Shown piece by piece: positions 1-7,297 of a stretch of 10,000 nucleotides of DNA (the first letter of the stretch is position 1; every line of letters begins with the position of its first letter). The translations under genes were made by a program, and so were the position numbers. The notes beneath the pieces were generated by a model, which was not told the DNA's origin, searched no databases, and saw nothing but the letters and a program-made list of their open reading frames with translations. This DNA comes from Candidatus Hydrogenedens sp. (GTDB lineage: Bacteria > Hydrogenedentota > Hydrogenedentia > Hydrogenedentales > Hydrogenedentaceae): the NCBI GenBank assembly GCA_020216745.1, contig JAIWNQ010000040.1, forward strand, positions 1-10,000. The letters run 5' to 3'.

Positions 1-1
1 T

Positions 2-1093
2 CTTTTCTCTACAAGTCTCGCAATCATAGCAACCTCATTTTTTTTATTTAAAACCCGACACATAACTGCTGAAAATGACCCATCCACAAACACAACGTTT
101 TCAACAAGAAAGACATGGCAACACCTTTTACTTCTTTTTATTGTGTTTATTATCCCATGGATTTTATTATATTCTTCCTTCTTCACAAACTGGCAAGGTC
201 TCATTGACTTTTTCAAAGCCTATCAAACATATATAGTAAGAGCATCGGGAGAAGGTTCTTCTGGAATTCATGACAAACCATGGTGGTACTATTTACAAAT
301 AATAACTCACTTTAATAAAACGGTTGGACCTGTATGGACGGAAGGCATTATAATCCCTCTTTGCATCATCGGCATAATCTCTTTTGTCCTTAAACTCGTC
401 ATAATATTCATAAAGAGAACATACTCCCAAAAAGAACGTACTACCATAGCAATAAACATATTCCTCTTCATCTCTTTCTTTTCTACCTTTCTATTGTTCT
501 CCCTCATTCCATACAAAACCCCATGGAACATTTTATTTCCACTCTTAGGTATGATTATCTTCGCTGGTGTCGGTTTTCAATTTTTCTGGTTTACATTCCG
601 AAGAATATGGTTGAGAATTATTTTATTTATCCTACTATTTATTGGAGCCATTCATTTGGGATATTTAACTTATCAAGGGAATTACATCTATTACGCAGAC
701 ATCTCTAACCCTTATGTATACGCTCATACAACTACCTCGTTAGTAAAAATGATGGGACGTATTTATGAATTATCTGACATACTAAAACATGAGAACCGTG
801 AGCCTATTGTATTTGTTATATCATCAAATAATGATTACTGGCCTATCCCTTGGTACCTTCGCAAAATTGAGAAAAAAGGGTTTTGGCAGGAAATACCTAT
901 TACAGAAGATATTAAAGTTCCCTTCATTATTATTTCTCCTGAATTTTCCGAACGACTCGAAGAACTTTTAAGTAACTCCCCATATATGAAAGAGGTTTAC
1001 TCCATTCGACCTGGTGTATTTAGATACCTCTATATTGAACAACAACTCTGGGACAAATTTATTGAAACACAAACAACTAAAACCAGAAATTAA
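2..1093 (+). CDS. GT-C fold membrane glycosyltransferase, Agl23/TIGR03663-like (5' end outside window)
   Basis: The frame is open from base 2 to the TAA at 1091-1093, so this is the last 363 residues of a longer protein. The GTG at 143 is internal, because coding sequence typical of a membrane protein continues upstream of it. Numbering from base 2, hydrophobic segments lie near residues 1-16, 40-60, 115-137, 150-170, 177-198 and 203-220; a soluble tail follows. Recognisable motifs are HDKPWWYY (about 90-97), YKTPWN (171-176) in a membrane loop, and YWPIPWYLR (279-287) in the tail. I associate these with the TIGR03663 'flippase activity-associated' Agl23 family, relatives of the dolichyl-phosphate-mannose-type (PMT/GT39) transferases. 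Such enzymes use lipid-linked sugar donors on the outer face of the membrane. Acceptor and sugar cannot be read from the sequence. The gene converges on the acyl-CoA ligase gene with 20 bases between stop codons. Family assignment is fairly sure; the function is inferred. Confidence 0.75.
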   Translation, partial: LFSTSLAIIATSFFLFKTRHITAENDPSTNTTFSTRKTWQHLLLLFIVFIIPWILLYSSFFTNWQGLIDFFKAYQTYIVRASGEGSSGIHDKPWWYYLQIITHFNKTVGPVWTEGIIIPLCIIGIISFVLKLVIIFIKRTYSQKERTTIAINIFLFISFFSTFLLFSLIPYKTPWNILFPLLGMIIFAGVGFQFFWFTFRRIWLRIILFILLFIGAIHLGYLTYQGNYIYYADISNPYVYAHTTTSLVKMMGRIYELSDILKHENREPIVFVISSNNDYWPIPWYLRKIEKKGFWQEIPITEDIKVPFIIISPEFSERLEELLSNSPYMKEVYSIRPGVFRYLYIEQQLWDKFIETQTTKTRN

Positions 1094-1110
1094 AATGTTT
1101 ATTTTTTAAT
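1089..1110. terminator. Weak A/T-only inverted repeat between convergent genes
   Basis: ATTAAAA (1089-1095) and TTTTAAT (1104-1110) are perfect inverted copies around an 8-base loop. They sit in the 20-base gap between two convergent stop codons, with a T run in the right arm. The stem has no G-C pair, so it would be unstable; the only support for a bidirectional terminator is its position. Confidence 0.2.
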
Positions 1111-1113
1111 CCT

Positions 1114-2697
1114 CTATGAAGCAATCCATTGGCGAAGTGTCATTTTATCTATCTTGCCATTAGTAAGCATCGGAAGCACAGGTCGAACATCAAACCGACG
1201 CGGGACTTTGAATGTTGCCAGATGGCGACGGCAATAATCTCTCAGTTCATTTTCCTTTATTATGGCTCCAGGTTTAGGCACAACAAAAGCATGCCCAACT
1301 TCTCCATAAAGGCTATCTGGGACACCAATTACCGCACACATCAACACAGAAGGATGCATTTCAAGGACATCTTCTACCTCTTTAGGGAAAACATTCTCAC
1401 CACCTGTTTTATACATCTCCGATTTCCTACCACACACGAACAAATACCCTTTTTCATCGACCCATCCTAAATCCGAAGTATAAAACCATCCATTACTATC
1501 CTTAACAAGAGAAGTAGCAATAGGATTATTTAGATATTCCTTCATAATAACTGGACCCCGAAAAGCAATTTCCCCTATTTTCCCTTTTGGTAATTCTTTT
1601 CGTTCTTCATCTACAATTTTCACCTCGTATGGAGGCACAATGCGTCCTGTAGAACTGAACAGTAACTCAATAGGGTCATCAGGTGAGGCAAACGTTGTAA
1701 AACCACAAACTTCTGTTGAGCCATAACCTGTTAACAACATAAAATTATTTTCCTTAGCAACCTCTGACAATACTCTAACCATTCGCTCATTCGCAGCATA
1801 AGCACCCCAAACCATAACCTTCATAGAACTCCAGTCCATAGAACGGAATTTGGCTGTGCTCATTTGCATTAAATACATTGCAGGGACTTGACCTAAATGT
1901 GAAATTTTCTCCTTCTCAATTTCTATTAATGAACCTTCTGGGAGAAATCTATCCATCAATACAATCGTGGCACCATTATATATTGCGGTATATCCCATTT
2001 CTACATCTGCAGCAACATGATTTATAGGAAAGTGAAGCAATATACGAGCATCGGAATCCCAATACATATACTTACTTTCCACCTGTGCACTACACATCAC
2101 TGCACGATGGGTATGAATAACTCCTTTCGGTTTCCCTGTAGAGCCAGAAGTATACATTAGCAATACTGGGTCGTTCTCATTGACCTCTTTAATTCTTTTT
2201 TCCAACAACTTCTCCGACTCAGACGTATTCTTGCACAAAAACTCATTAAACTCTATTAAACCACTTCCTTTTGGGTCACCAATGATAACAACCTCATGCA
2301 AAAACGGAAATTTATTCTTAAAGTCAAGTATCATTTCTAATAAATCGATATTCATATAGTGGTCTAATGCTATTAGCACTTTTGGTTGGGAATCTGAAAG
2401 GAAGTAATAAATTTCATCCCTTGAAAACTTTGGCGAAATTCCCTGCCATATTGCTCCTATTTTGGATGTTGCCATAAAGGTTGTTATAAATTCAGGACAT
2501 GCCATAGATAACAAGGCAATACAATCTCCTTTTTCAACTCCCATACTCACAAGAGAGCCTGCTAATAAATCGACCTTTTCCTTTACTTGTCTCCATGTCA
2601 TACGAGTATCACCAAAAACAACTGCCTCAGATTCGGGCTTAACACTTGCCCAGTAATCTACGCTGTGCCACAATAATTTTCTGTCTTCACTTTTCAT
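1114..2697 (-). CDS. AMP-forming acyl-CoA synthetase (ANL superfamily, acid-CoA ligase)
   Basis: This 527-residue protein has the full length and motif order of an adenylate-forming CoA ligase, which activates a carboxylic acid with ATP and transfers it to CoA. The phosphate-binding loop YTSGSTGKPKG is at 182-192, GYGSTE at 324-329, and TSDLG at 407-411 with the ribose-binding Asp409. The A8 hinge region GRKSEMYKTGGEN starts at 423 and is followed by PKEVE. The C-terminal NGKIDK is at 513-518, with Lys515 as the expected adenylation lysine. Ser426 occupies the hinge position that is Asp or Lys in well-studied members; I recall similar GR(x)SEMYKSGG variants among fatty-acyl ligases, so this is probably subfamily-specific. 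The start is supported by AGGAGGA five bases upstream of the ATG. It is the last gene of a three-gene minus-strand run, 30 bases after a MaoC-like gene, which suggests that a CoA thioester is the shared currency. Substrate is unknown; the motifs fit medium/long-chain or aryl acids. Confidence 0.9.
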   Translation of the reverse strand: MKSEDRKLLWHSVDYWASVKPESEAVVFGDTRMTWRQVKEKVDLLAGSLVSMGVEKGDCIALLSMACPEFITTFMATSKIGAIWQGISPKFSRDEIYYFLSDSQPKVLIALDHYMNIDLLEMILDFKNKFPFLHEVVIIGDPKGSGLIEFNEFLCKNTSESEKLLEKRIKEVNENDPVLLMYTSGSTGKPKGVIHTHRAVMCSAQVESKYMYWDSDARILLHFPINHVAADVEMGYTAIYNGATIVLMDRFLPEGSLIEIEKEKISHLGQVPAMYLMQMSTAKFRSMDWSSMKVMVWGAYAANERMVRVLSEVAKENNFMLLTGYGSTEVCGFTTFASPDDPIELLFSSTGRIVPPYEVKIVDEERKELPKGKIGEIAFRGPVIMKEYLNNPIATSLVKDSNGWFYTSDLGWVDEKGYLFVCGRKSEMYKTGGENVFPKEVEDVLEMHPSVLMCAVIGVPDSLYGEVGHAFVVPKPGAIIKENELRDYCRRHLATFKVPRRFDVRPVLPMLTNGKIDKMTLRQWIAS

Positions 2698-2700
2698 CTT

Positions 2701-2708
2701 TTCCTCCT
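2701..2708 (-). promoter_or_regulatory. Strong Shine-Dalgarno for the acyl-CoA ligase
   Basis: On the minus strand AGGAGGAA lies directly before AAG-ATG, in the 30-base gap after the MaoC-like stop codon. It fixes the ligase start at 2697 and is the strongest ribosome-binding site seen in the window. Confidence 0.7.
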
Positions 2709-2727
2709 ATCAAAATTCATTAGGACT

Positions 2728-3615
2728 CTAACTAACAAAAACAATTTTACCATGTTTTATTGCATAATCATTCCTCGGTGTTGTCACTTCAAAAAAATAC
2801 AATTTTTTATTAGATTCATCACCTTTACTTTGTCTAACCTTTAATAATAATTCATCCCCACCATAAACAAAAGACGAAAAACGGACATACAAATATTCAA
2901 TCCTGTTTTGAGGTGGTTCTAAATCATGTTCATAGAACTTGCGGACTACCTGTGACAAGGTTGCCGTTCCTTGATAAACAGGGGCAGGTAATCCCACTTT
3001 TTGAGCAAAAGCCCATGATGTATGTATTGGGAAATGTATTTCACTACATGCATCATAAATATGAGCATCTACCACACTTACATTAATTTTATCCTCCCAC
3101 ATTGTCTCTTCTCCCCTTTGGAGGTCTGTAGCATTACGATAAAACAACTCCTTACCTATTCCATCATCTTTACACTTTATATCTCTTAATAAAGCCCCCA
3201 GACCTTCTATGAAGACAACCTCACCTTTATCATCTGTGGCTGTATAATCAATCCAGAATAATGTTCCTGCAAGATGAGGTACCACTGCTTTTATTTCTCC
3301 CTGGATATGCAATGTTTCTCCTACAAAAAAAGAACGATACCAACGAAGTTCTTCAAGATAATGAACCTGCCGTTCCAAAACATTCATAGGAAAATCAGCT
3401 GTATCCCAATAGGTACTAAATTGTGAGGAGATTTTCCATGTTAAAGCAACTGCATACATAGGATGGACTAATAATGGTTCATTTCTATCATCATAAAAAA
3501 TAGTATTGGTTTCATGTATTCCCGCGGAATACTTCATAGAGTCTCTTGGTGAAATTGGTATAGATAACACTCTACTTTTTATACCGACAAATGATGAACT
3601 TAATTCATTGCTCAT
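2728..3615 (-). CDS. Double-hotdog MaoC-like/FAS1-dehydratase-like protein with altered catalytic site
   Basis: The 295 residues divide into two hotdog-fold halves. The N-terminal one (about 15-150) resembles FAS1-like/MaoC N-terminal domains, with a helix around 22-42 and a strand set around LRWYRSFFVGETL (90-102). The C-terminal one (about 178-295) carries the motif SEIHFPIHTS at 191-200, followed by FAQKVGLPAPVYQGTATL (203-220). In MaoC/R-hydratases the corresponding region reads roughly SGDxNPIHxD...HG; here His198 aligns, but the catalytic Asp and Asn positions are Ile193 and Phe195 and the HG histidine is Gln215. Family knowledge links these domains to hydration/dehydration of enoyl- or hydroxyacyl-CoA. 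The substitutions make ordinary hydratase activity doubtful, although related 'FPIHTS...QGTATL' proteins are, as I recall, common. The gene starts 8 bases after the dehydrogenase-family stop codon; the AGGA of its ribosome-binding site overlaps that stop, suggesting translational coupling. A role on a CoA thioester made by the downstream ligase is inferred. Confidence 0.75.
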   Translation of the reverse strand: MSNELSSSFVGIKSRVLSIPISPRDSMKYSAGIHETNTIFYDDRNEPLLVHPMYAVALTWKISSQFSTYWDTADFPMNVLERQVHYLEELRWYRSFFVGETLHIQGEIKAVVPHLAGTLFWIDYTATDDKGEVVFIEGLGALLRDIKCKDDGIGKELFYRNATDLQRGEETMWEDKINVSVVDAHIYDACSEIHFPIHTSWAFAQKVGLPAPVYQGTATLSQVVRKFYEHDLEPPQNRIEYLYVRFSSFVYGGDELLLKVRQSKGDESNKKLYFFEVTTPRNDYAIKHGKIVFVS

Positions 3616-3623
3616 AAAATATC

Positions 3624-4934
3624 CTACTCTACTGGGGGTCTACCGATACTGTAATATCGAAAACCATAAGAAGCCATTGTTTTAGGTGTATATAAATTTC
3701 GTCCATCAAAAATTACCTTTTCTTTCATTAATTGTGCCATCCGTTCATAATCAGGCCGACGAAATTCATTCCACTCTGTTAAAATAATCAAACCTTCACT
3801 ACCTTCCAAAGGTGGATACTGTTTTGTAGCAATATCAATCTGATTTCCAAACTTTTCTTTTAATTTAGGTCCTGACAATGGGTCAAAAATTCTTATTTTA
3901 GCACCACGACCTAACAATTCCTCTATAATATAGATAGAAGGTGCCCCACGTATATCATCCGTTCGTGCCTTAAATGAAGCACCCCAAATCGTTAATACTC
4001 GTCCTTCCACACAATTATTGTAGTATTTTAAAACCATTGATAAGAACTTTTCACGCTGTTCTTGATTAACTTTTTGAATAGATTCGAAAATATGATACGA
4101 AATTCCCTTCTCTTTAGCGAAAAGGATACATGAATCCACATCCTTTGGCAACCATACTCCGCCATAGCCAATACCAGGAAATAGAAAATTTAACCCAATA
4201 CGACTATCTGCCCCGACTGCTTCCCGAACTTCACTAATGTTAGCCCCCCAAGCCTCGCACAACTCTGCTATTTGATTAATTATCGAGACGCGTCCAGCTA
4301 ACATAACTGCTGTTGCATATTTACTTAATTCTGCACTACGTAAACTCATTATTAACAAGGGTTTACCTGTACGAAGAAATGGACTGTACAACTCTTTGAT
4401 AATTTCCTGAACACGGACATCTTCACACCCGACAACGACACGATCCGGACGGAGAAAATCATCAACTGCTGTGCCCTGTTTTAAGAAATCCGGGTTAACA
4501 ACAATATCAAATGGGTGTTGTGTGTGTTCCTTCATCACCGCCTTAATTTTATCCGCTGTTCCCGGTGGTGAGGTTATTTTATTAACAACAATTCGATATC
4601 CTGTCATTACTCGTGCAATAACCTTTGCGACATCCAATATCGGTTGAACCACATCATCTATTGATGGGTATGAAACTATGTCCATACATAAAAAAATAAG
4701 AAGACAATTTTGAATTGCATCATCCAAAGAATCTGTAAAAAAAAGCCGTTCCTCTTCTATATTCCGTGAAACCAGTTCACTCAATCCAGGCTCATATATA
4801 GGAATATCACCTCGTTTAAGTAATTCAATCCGTTCCTTCTCCCAGTCAACACAGGTCACAATATGCCCACTTTCTGCAAAACAAGTACCCACAACCAGCC
4901 CCTGATACCCCGTCCCAATAACTGTTATCTTCAT
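3624..4934 (-). CDS. UDP-glucose/GDP-mannose dehydrogenase family protein lacking the catalytic cysteine
   Basis: The 436-residue length and three-domain order match NAD-dependent UDP-glucose/GDP-mannose 6-dehydrogenases. An N-terminal Rossmann domain has GTGYQG at 7-12 and Asp30, followed by PIYEPG (45-50). The substrate-contact motif NPDFLKQG is at 147-154, the central helical domain has AELSK with Lys205, and the C-terminal domain has FKARTDDIRGAPS (321-333). Several active-site residues differ. The Cys of the usual GGSCFPKD motif is Trp261 (GGVWLPKD, 258-265, codon TGG at 4152-4154). The Asn usually four residues after the catalytic Lys is Ala209, the Glu of NPEF is Asp149, and the usual VGTP loop is CMDIVSYP (83-90). 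Known members need the Cys for the aldehyde-to-acid oxidation, so UDP-glucuronate formation seems unlikely. Partial two-electron oxidation, another reaction or a regulatory role are possible. It is the first gene of the minus-strand run; AGGA lies nine bases before the ATG. Family membership is certain, activity is not. Confidence 0.85.
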   Translation of the reverse strand: MKITVIGTGYQGLVVGTCFAESGHIVTCVDWEKERIELLKRGDIPIYEPGLSELVSRNIEEERLFFTDSLDDAIQNCLLIFLCMDIVSYPSIDDVVQPILDVAKVIARVMTGYRIVVNKITSPPGTADKIKAVMKEHTQHPFDIVVNPDFLKQGTAVDDFLRPDRVVVGCEDVRVQEIIKELYSPFLRTGKPLLIMSLRSAELSKYATAVMLAGRVSIINQIAELCEAWGANISEVREAVGADSRIGLNFLFPGIGYGGVWLPKDVDSCILFAKEKGISYHIFESIQKVNQEQREKFLSMVLKYYNNCVEGRVLTIWGASFKARTDDIRGAPSIYIIEELLGRGAKIRIFDPLSGPKLKEKFGNQIDIATKQYPPLEGSEGLIILTEWNEFRRPDYERMAQLMKEKVIFDGRNLYTPKTMASYGFRYYSIGRPPVE

Positions 4935-5092
4935 ATTTTATTATCCTATATTAAATCTGTTATTGTTAACCCGTCATTCAACAAATAGAAGTTTTTTAAT
5001 AAATACAATATATCATACTTATACATTACTCAAAAATCTATCAAATATGTATATTTGCTAACAAATTAACCTCTACTAAAAGGTACATAGAT
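4935..5092. promoter_or_regulatory. Divergent intergenic control region
   Basis: This 158-base, very AT-rich gap separates the start of the leftward dehydrogenase-family operon from the start of the rightward hydrolase, so it should hold both promoters. The best leftward candidate has TTGAGT (complement of 5028-5033) and TATTGT (complement of 5005-5010) with a 17-base spacer, each matching four of six consensus bases. For the rightward gene, TATCAT at 5011-5016 resembles a -10 box but has no convincing -35. AAAAGG at 5078-5083 is its ribosome-binding site. No clear operator palindrome or riboswitch was seen. In so AT-rich a stretch such matches arise readily by chance. Confidence 0.35.
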
Positions 5093-7279
5093 ATGTTGAA
5101 AACACACTTACTTCTTTTAACTATTGCATGCTTTTCTATTTTATTAAACTCCTTTTCAGAGGATTATTTATTGCCTGAAAATTTTACCCGTTTTGTAATT
5201 CCAGATGATAATGAAGTTAGCACAATAATGACAGAATATTTATGGTATCACCTTTCTAAGAGACTCGGGAATGGTCACACCCTTTTTAATAAAGAATATC
5301 TACTTTGTGCAGATACATGGGTAAATGATTTTATAGACCCGCAGAGGAATAAACCCATACAGGAGGTTCACAGGGAAGACCTTTTATCTATTCGTATTGA
5401 TGATGAAGGCTATATTGACACACATCAGCACTTTTCTCATGCATATGATGCAGGTTGGCCATTCCCCTTATGGACACAAACCTTTGGACAAAAAGATAAA
5501 GGGATAGGCTGGCATTTTCAACCTTTGGAACAGGTTCCTGGCTGGGTAGGCGATAATTTGCGACATGCTAAAAACGATTCTAATTGCGGAGAAAATGCAA
5601 TTAAACAGTGGAAACTACAAAATGTGATTTCGCATGGTATTGTTGAAAACAAGTGGAAATTGGAAATTACAGGGGAAGGTTCTCCCACCCTTACGTCAAT
5701 TTCTAACTTAAATCTAACTGCTGAGGATATTCCGTTTTTTCAATTGCGTTGGAAACGAGATATTCAGACACAAACCAACTCACTCCCTTATATGGAATGG
5801 AAACGAGTTGGAGATACAGAGTTTACACCTGAAAGAAGATTCTATTTCTATTATCAGAACACAGCACTCACCCCACCTGGATGGGCTCATTCACATATTC
5901 CCGTTTACAAACATCCACAATGGAATGGAACTATAGACCAGATTCGTATCTGTTTGGCACCTGGACCATGCTCTGGAACATTCCTTATTGACTCTTTTTT
6001 CTCCCTTTTTGATACACGCCATACGATTAACAACCCTATTTACATTTTAGCTTGCAGATATTATTTTAACTGGACAGGAGATATTGACTTTTTACGACAG
6101 GTAATTAATAAAATGCGGTTAGCACTCCAATATCAGCGGAAAGAATTAGGTGGCAATGCTAATTTTTGTATCGTCAACCCCTGGGTAGGACATGATGGTA
6201 TCCCTGGCTACAAAATTACAGAAAAAGGAAAAGAATTTAATATTGGACACGGAATAGGAAGTAATTATTGGGACTTGTTACCCTTTGGTGGATATGATTG
6301 TTATGCTACAAATCAATACCATGCATCTTTACTTGCCATGGCAGAAATAGAAGAGGCGATCCTGCAACACCCAGAATGGAATATCCCCTGTGGAGCCCTT
6401 GCCCTGGACCCAAAAGAACTTCGTGAACATGCCCAAAAAGTCAGAGAAAAAGCCCAATCTTTGTTCTGGGATAATGATAAAAAGCGATTTTTTGCCTGTA
6501 TTGACCGTAGTGGAGATAAGCACGACTACGGATTTACATTCTTGAATCTCGATTGTATCTGGTATGGAATTGCATCTCAAGAACAGGCAACCGAAATTCT
6601 CAAATGGCTTAATGGGGAACGAATTATTGAATCAGACACCTCGAAAGGCGATGATATCTACCATTGGCGATTTGGTCCCCGTGCAACAACATTACGTAAT
6701 ATTGATTGGTATATCTTCTGCTGGGCACATCCTGAAAATATTCCATGGGGCGGGCAGGTTCAGGATGGCGGTGCGGTTTTAGGTTTTTCTTTTTACGACT
6801 TATGGGCAAGGTTACAAACATTAGGTCCTGATAATGCATGGAAACGTCTTAAAAAAATTGTAGAATGGGAAAAAGAAGTTCGTACTGCTGGTGGATATAG
6901 GAAATATTATGAAGAAGGAAAACAAGGGACAACATTACAAGGTTGCAACACACCAGGAGGTTTAGGAATAGACTGTGAATTTTTTGAAAGTAGTTTATTA
7001 CCTTCTATTCTCATTTATGGTTTCATGGGTATCACACCTAAACCTGACAAACTCGAAATAATGCCTAAATTACCAGATAATATTAACAGAATGACCATTA
7101 AGAACTTAAAATATAAAGAAAATGTTTTAAATATTACCGCTACCCATAACAATTTAAGTGTCGAAGTAATAAAAAATATACCTCAATTCCCTATTTGTAT
7201 AAAATATGTCAACTCTAAACAAACACTCTATCAGGAAAAAGAAAAGACAATTCCCGAACTCGGAACCTATTCATTTTAA
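5093..7279 (+). CDS. Exported (alpha/alpha)6-type glycoside-hydrolase-like protein
   Basis: The 728-residue protein starts with a signal peptide: Lys3, a hydrophobic stretch at 6-18, and a probable cleavage after SFS at 20-22. TIAC at 10-13 is a poor lipobox, so lipoprotein export is less likely. Residues about 30-305 look like an N-terminal beta-rich domain ending in IRICLAPGPC...LIDSFFSLFDTRH. Residues about 310-645 show the aromatic, helix-rich pattern of six-hairpin glycosidases, with YYFNWTGDIDFL (323-334), NYWDLLPFGGYDCYAT (391-406), HDYGFTFLNLD (477-487), PWGGQVQDGG (551-560) and GIDCEFFES (625-633). A C-terminal beta segment (645-728) with YGFMGITPKPDKLEI closes it, as in rhamnosidase- or mannosylglycerate-hydrolase-like enzymes. 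Acidic candidates for catalysis are Asp394, Asp402, Asp558, Glu629 and Glu632; none can be assigned from sequence alone. I recognise the family as one annotated only generally as glucosidase-like. Its own promoter must lie in the divergent gap. Degradation or trimming of an external glycan is inferred; the substrate is unknown. Confidence 0.7.
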   Translation: MLKTHLLLLTIACFSILLNSFSEDYLLPENFTRFVIPDDNEVSTIMTEYLWYHLSKRLGNGHTLFNKEYLLCADTWVNDFIDPQRNKPIQEVHREDLLSIRIDDEGYIDTHQHFSHAYDAGWPFPLWTQTFGQKDKGIGWHFQPLEQVPGWVGDNLRHAKNDSNCGENAIKQWKLQNVISHGIVENKWKLEITGEGSPTLTSISNLNLTAEDIPFFQLRWKRDIQTQTNSLPYMEWKRVGDTEFTPERRFYFYYQNTALTPPGWAHSHIPVYKHPQWNGTIDQIRICLAPGPCSGTFLIDSFFSLFDTRHTINNPIYILACRYYFNWTGDIDFLRQVINKMRLALQYQRKELGGNANFCIVNPWVGHDGIPGYKITEKGKEFNIGHGIGSNYWDLLPFGGYDCYATNQYHASLLAMAEIEEAILQHPEWNIPCGALALDPKELREHAQKVREKAQSLFWDNDKKRFFACIDRSGDKHDYGFTFLNLDCIWYGIASQEQATEILKWLNGERIIESDTSKGDDIYHWRFGPRATTLRNIDWYIFCWAHPENIPWGGQVQDGGAVLGFSFYDLWARLQTLGPDNAWKRLKKIVEWEKEVRTAGGYRKYYEEGKQGTTLQGCNTPGGLGIDCEFFESSLLPSILIYGFMGITPKPDKLEIMPKLPDNINRMTIKNLKYKENVLNITATHNNLSVEVIKNIPQFPICIKYVNSKQTLYQEKEKTIPELGTYSF

Positions 7280-7281
7280 TT

Positions 7282-7296
7282 ATTCCATTGTGGAAT
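7282..7296. terminator. Small inverted repeat between convergent stop codons
   Basis: ATTCCA-TTG-TGGAAT forms a perfect six-base stem with a three-base loop, filling most of the 18-base gap between the hydrolase stop and the repeat-protein stop. Neither side has a good T tract. A short bidirectional terminator fits the position, but the stem is weak. Confidence 0.3.
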
Positions 7297-7297
7297 T

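Noticed and set aside
143..145. GTG as the start of the left-hand gene
   Set aside because: The frame is open upstream to base 2 and encodes a further hydrophobic segment, so this codon is internal to a longer membrane protein.
1129..1470. Plus-strand 113-residue open frame
   Set aside because: It lies wholly antisense within the acyl-CoA ligase C-terminal domain, which has clear conserved motifs; the antisense product shows none.
5122..5131. TIAC lipobox in the hydrolase signal peptide
   Set aside because: The -3 position is Thr and the hydrophobic core continues past the Cys; a standard signal-peptidase site after SFS (residues 20-22) fits better. Lipoprotein export is not fully excluded.
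6329..6580. Minus-strand open frames inside the hydrolase gene
   Set aside because: They are antisense to conserved hydrolase blocks, have no domain of their own, and show no sign of translation signals.
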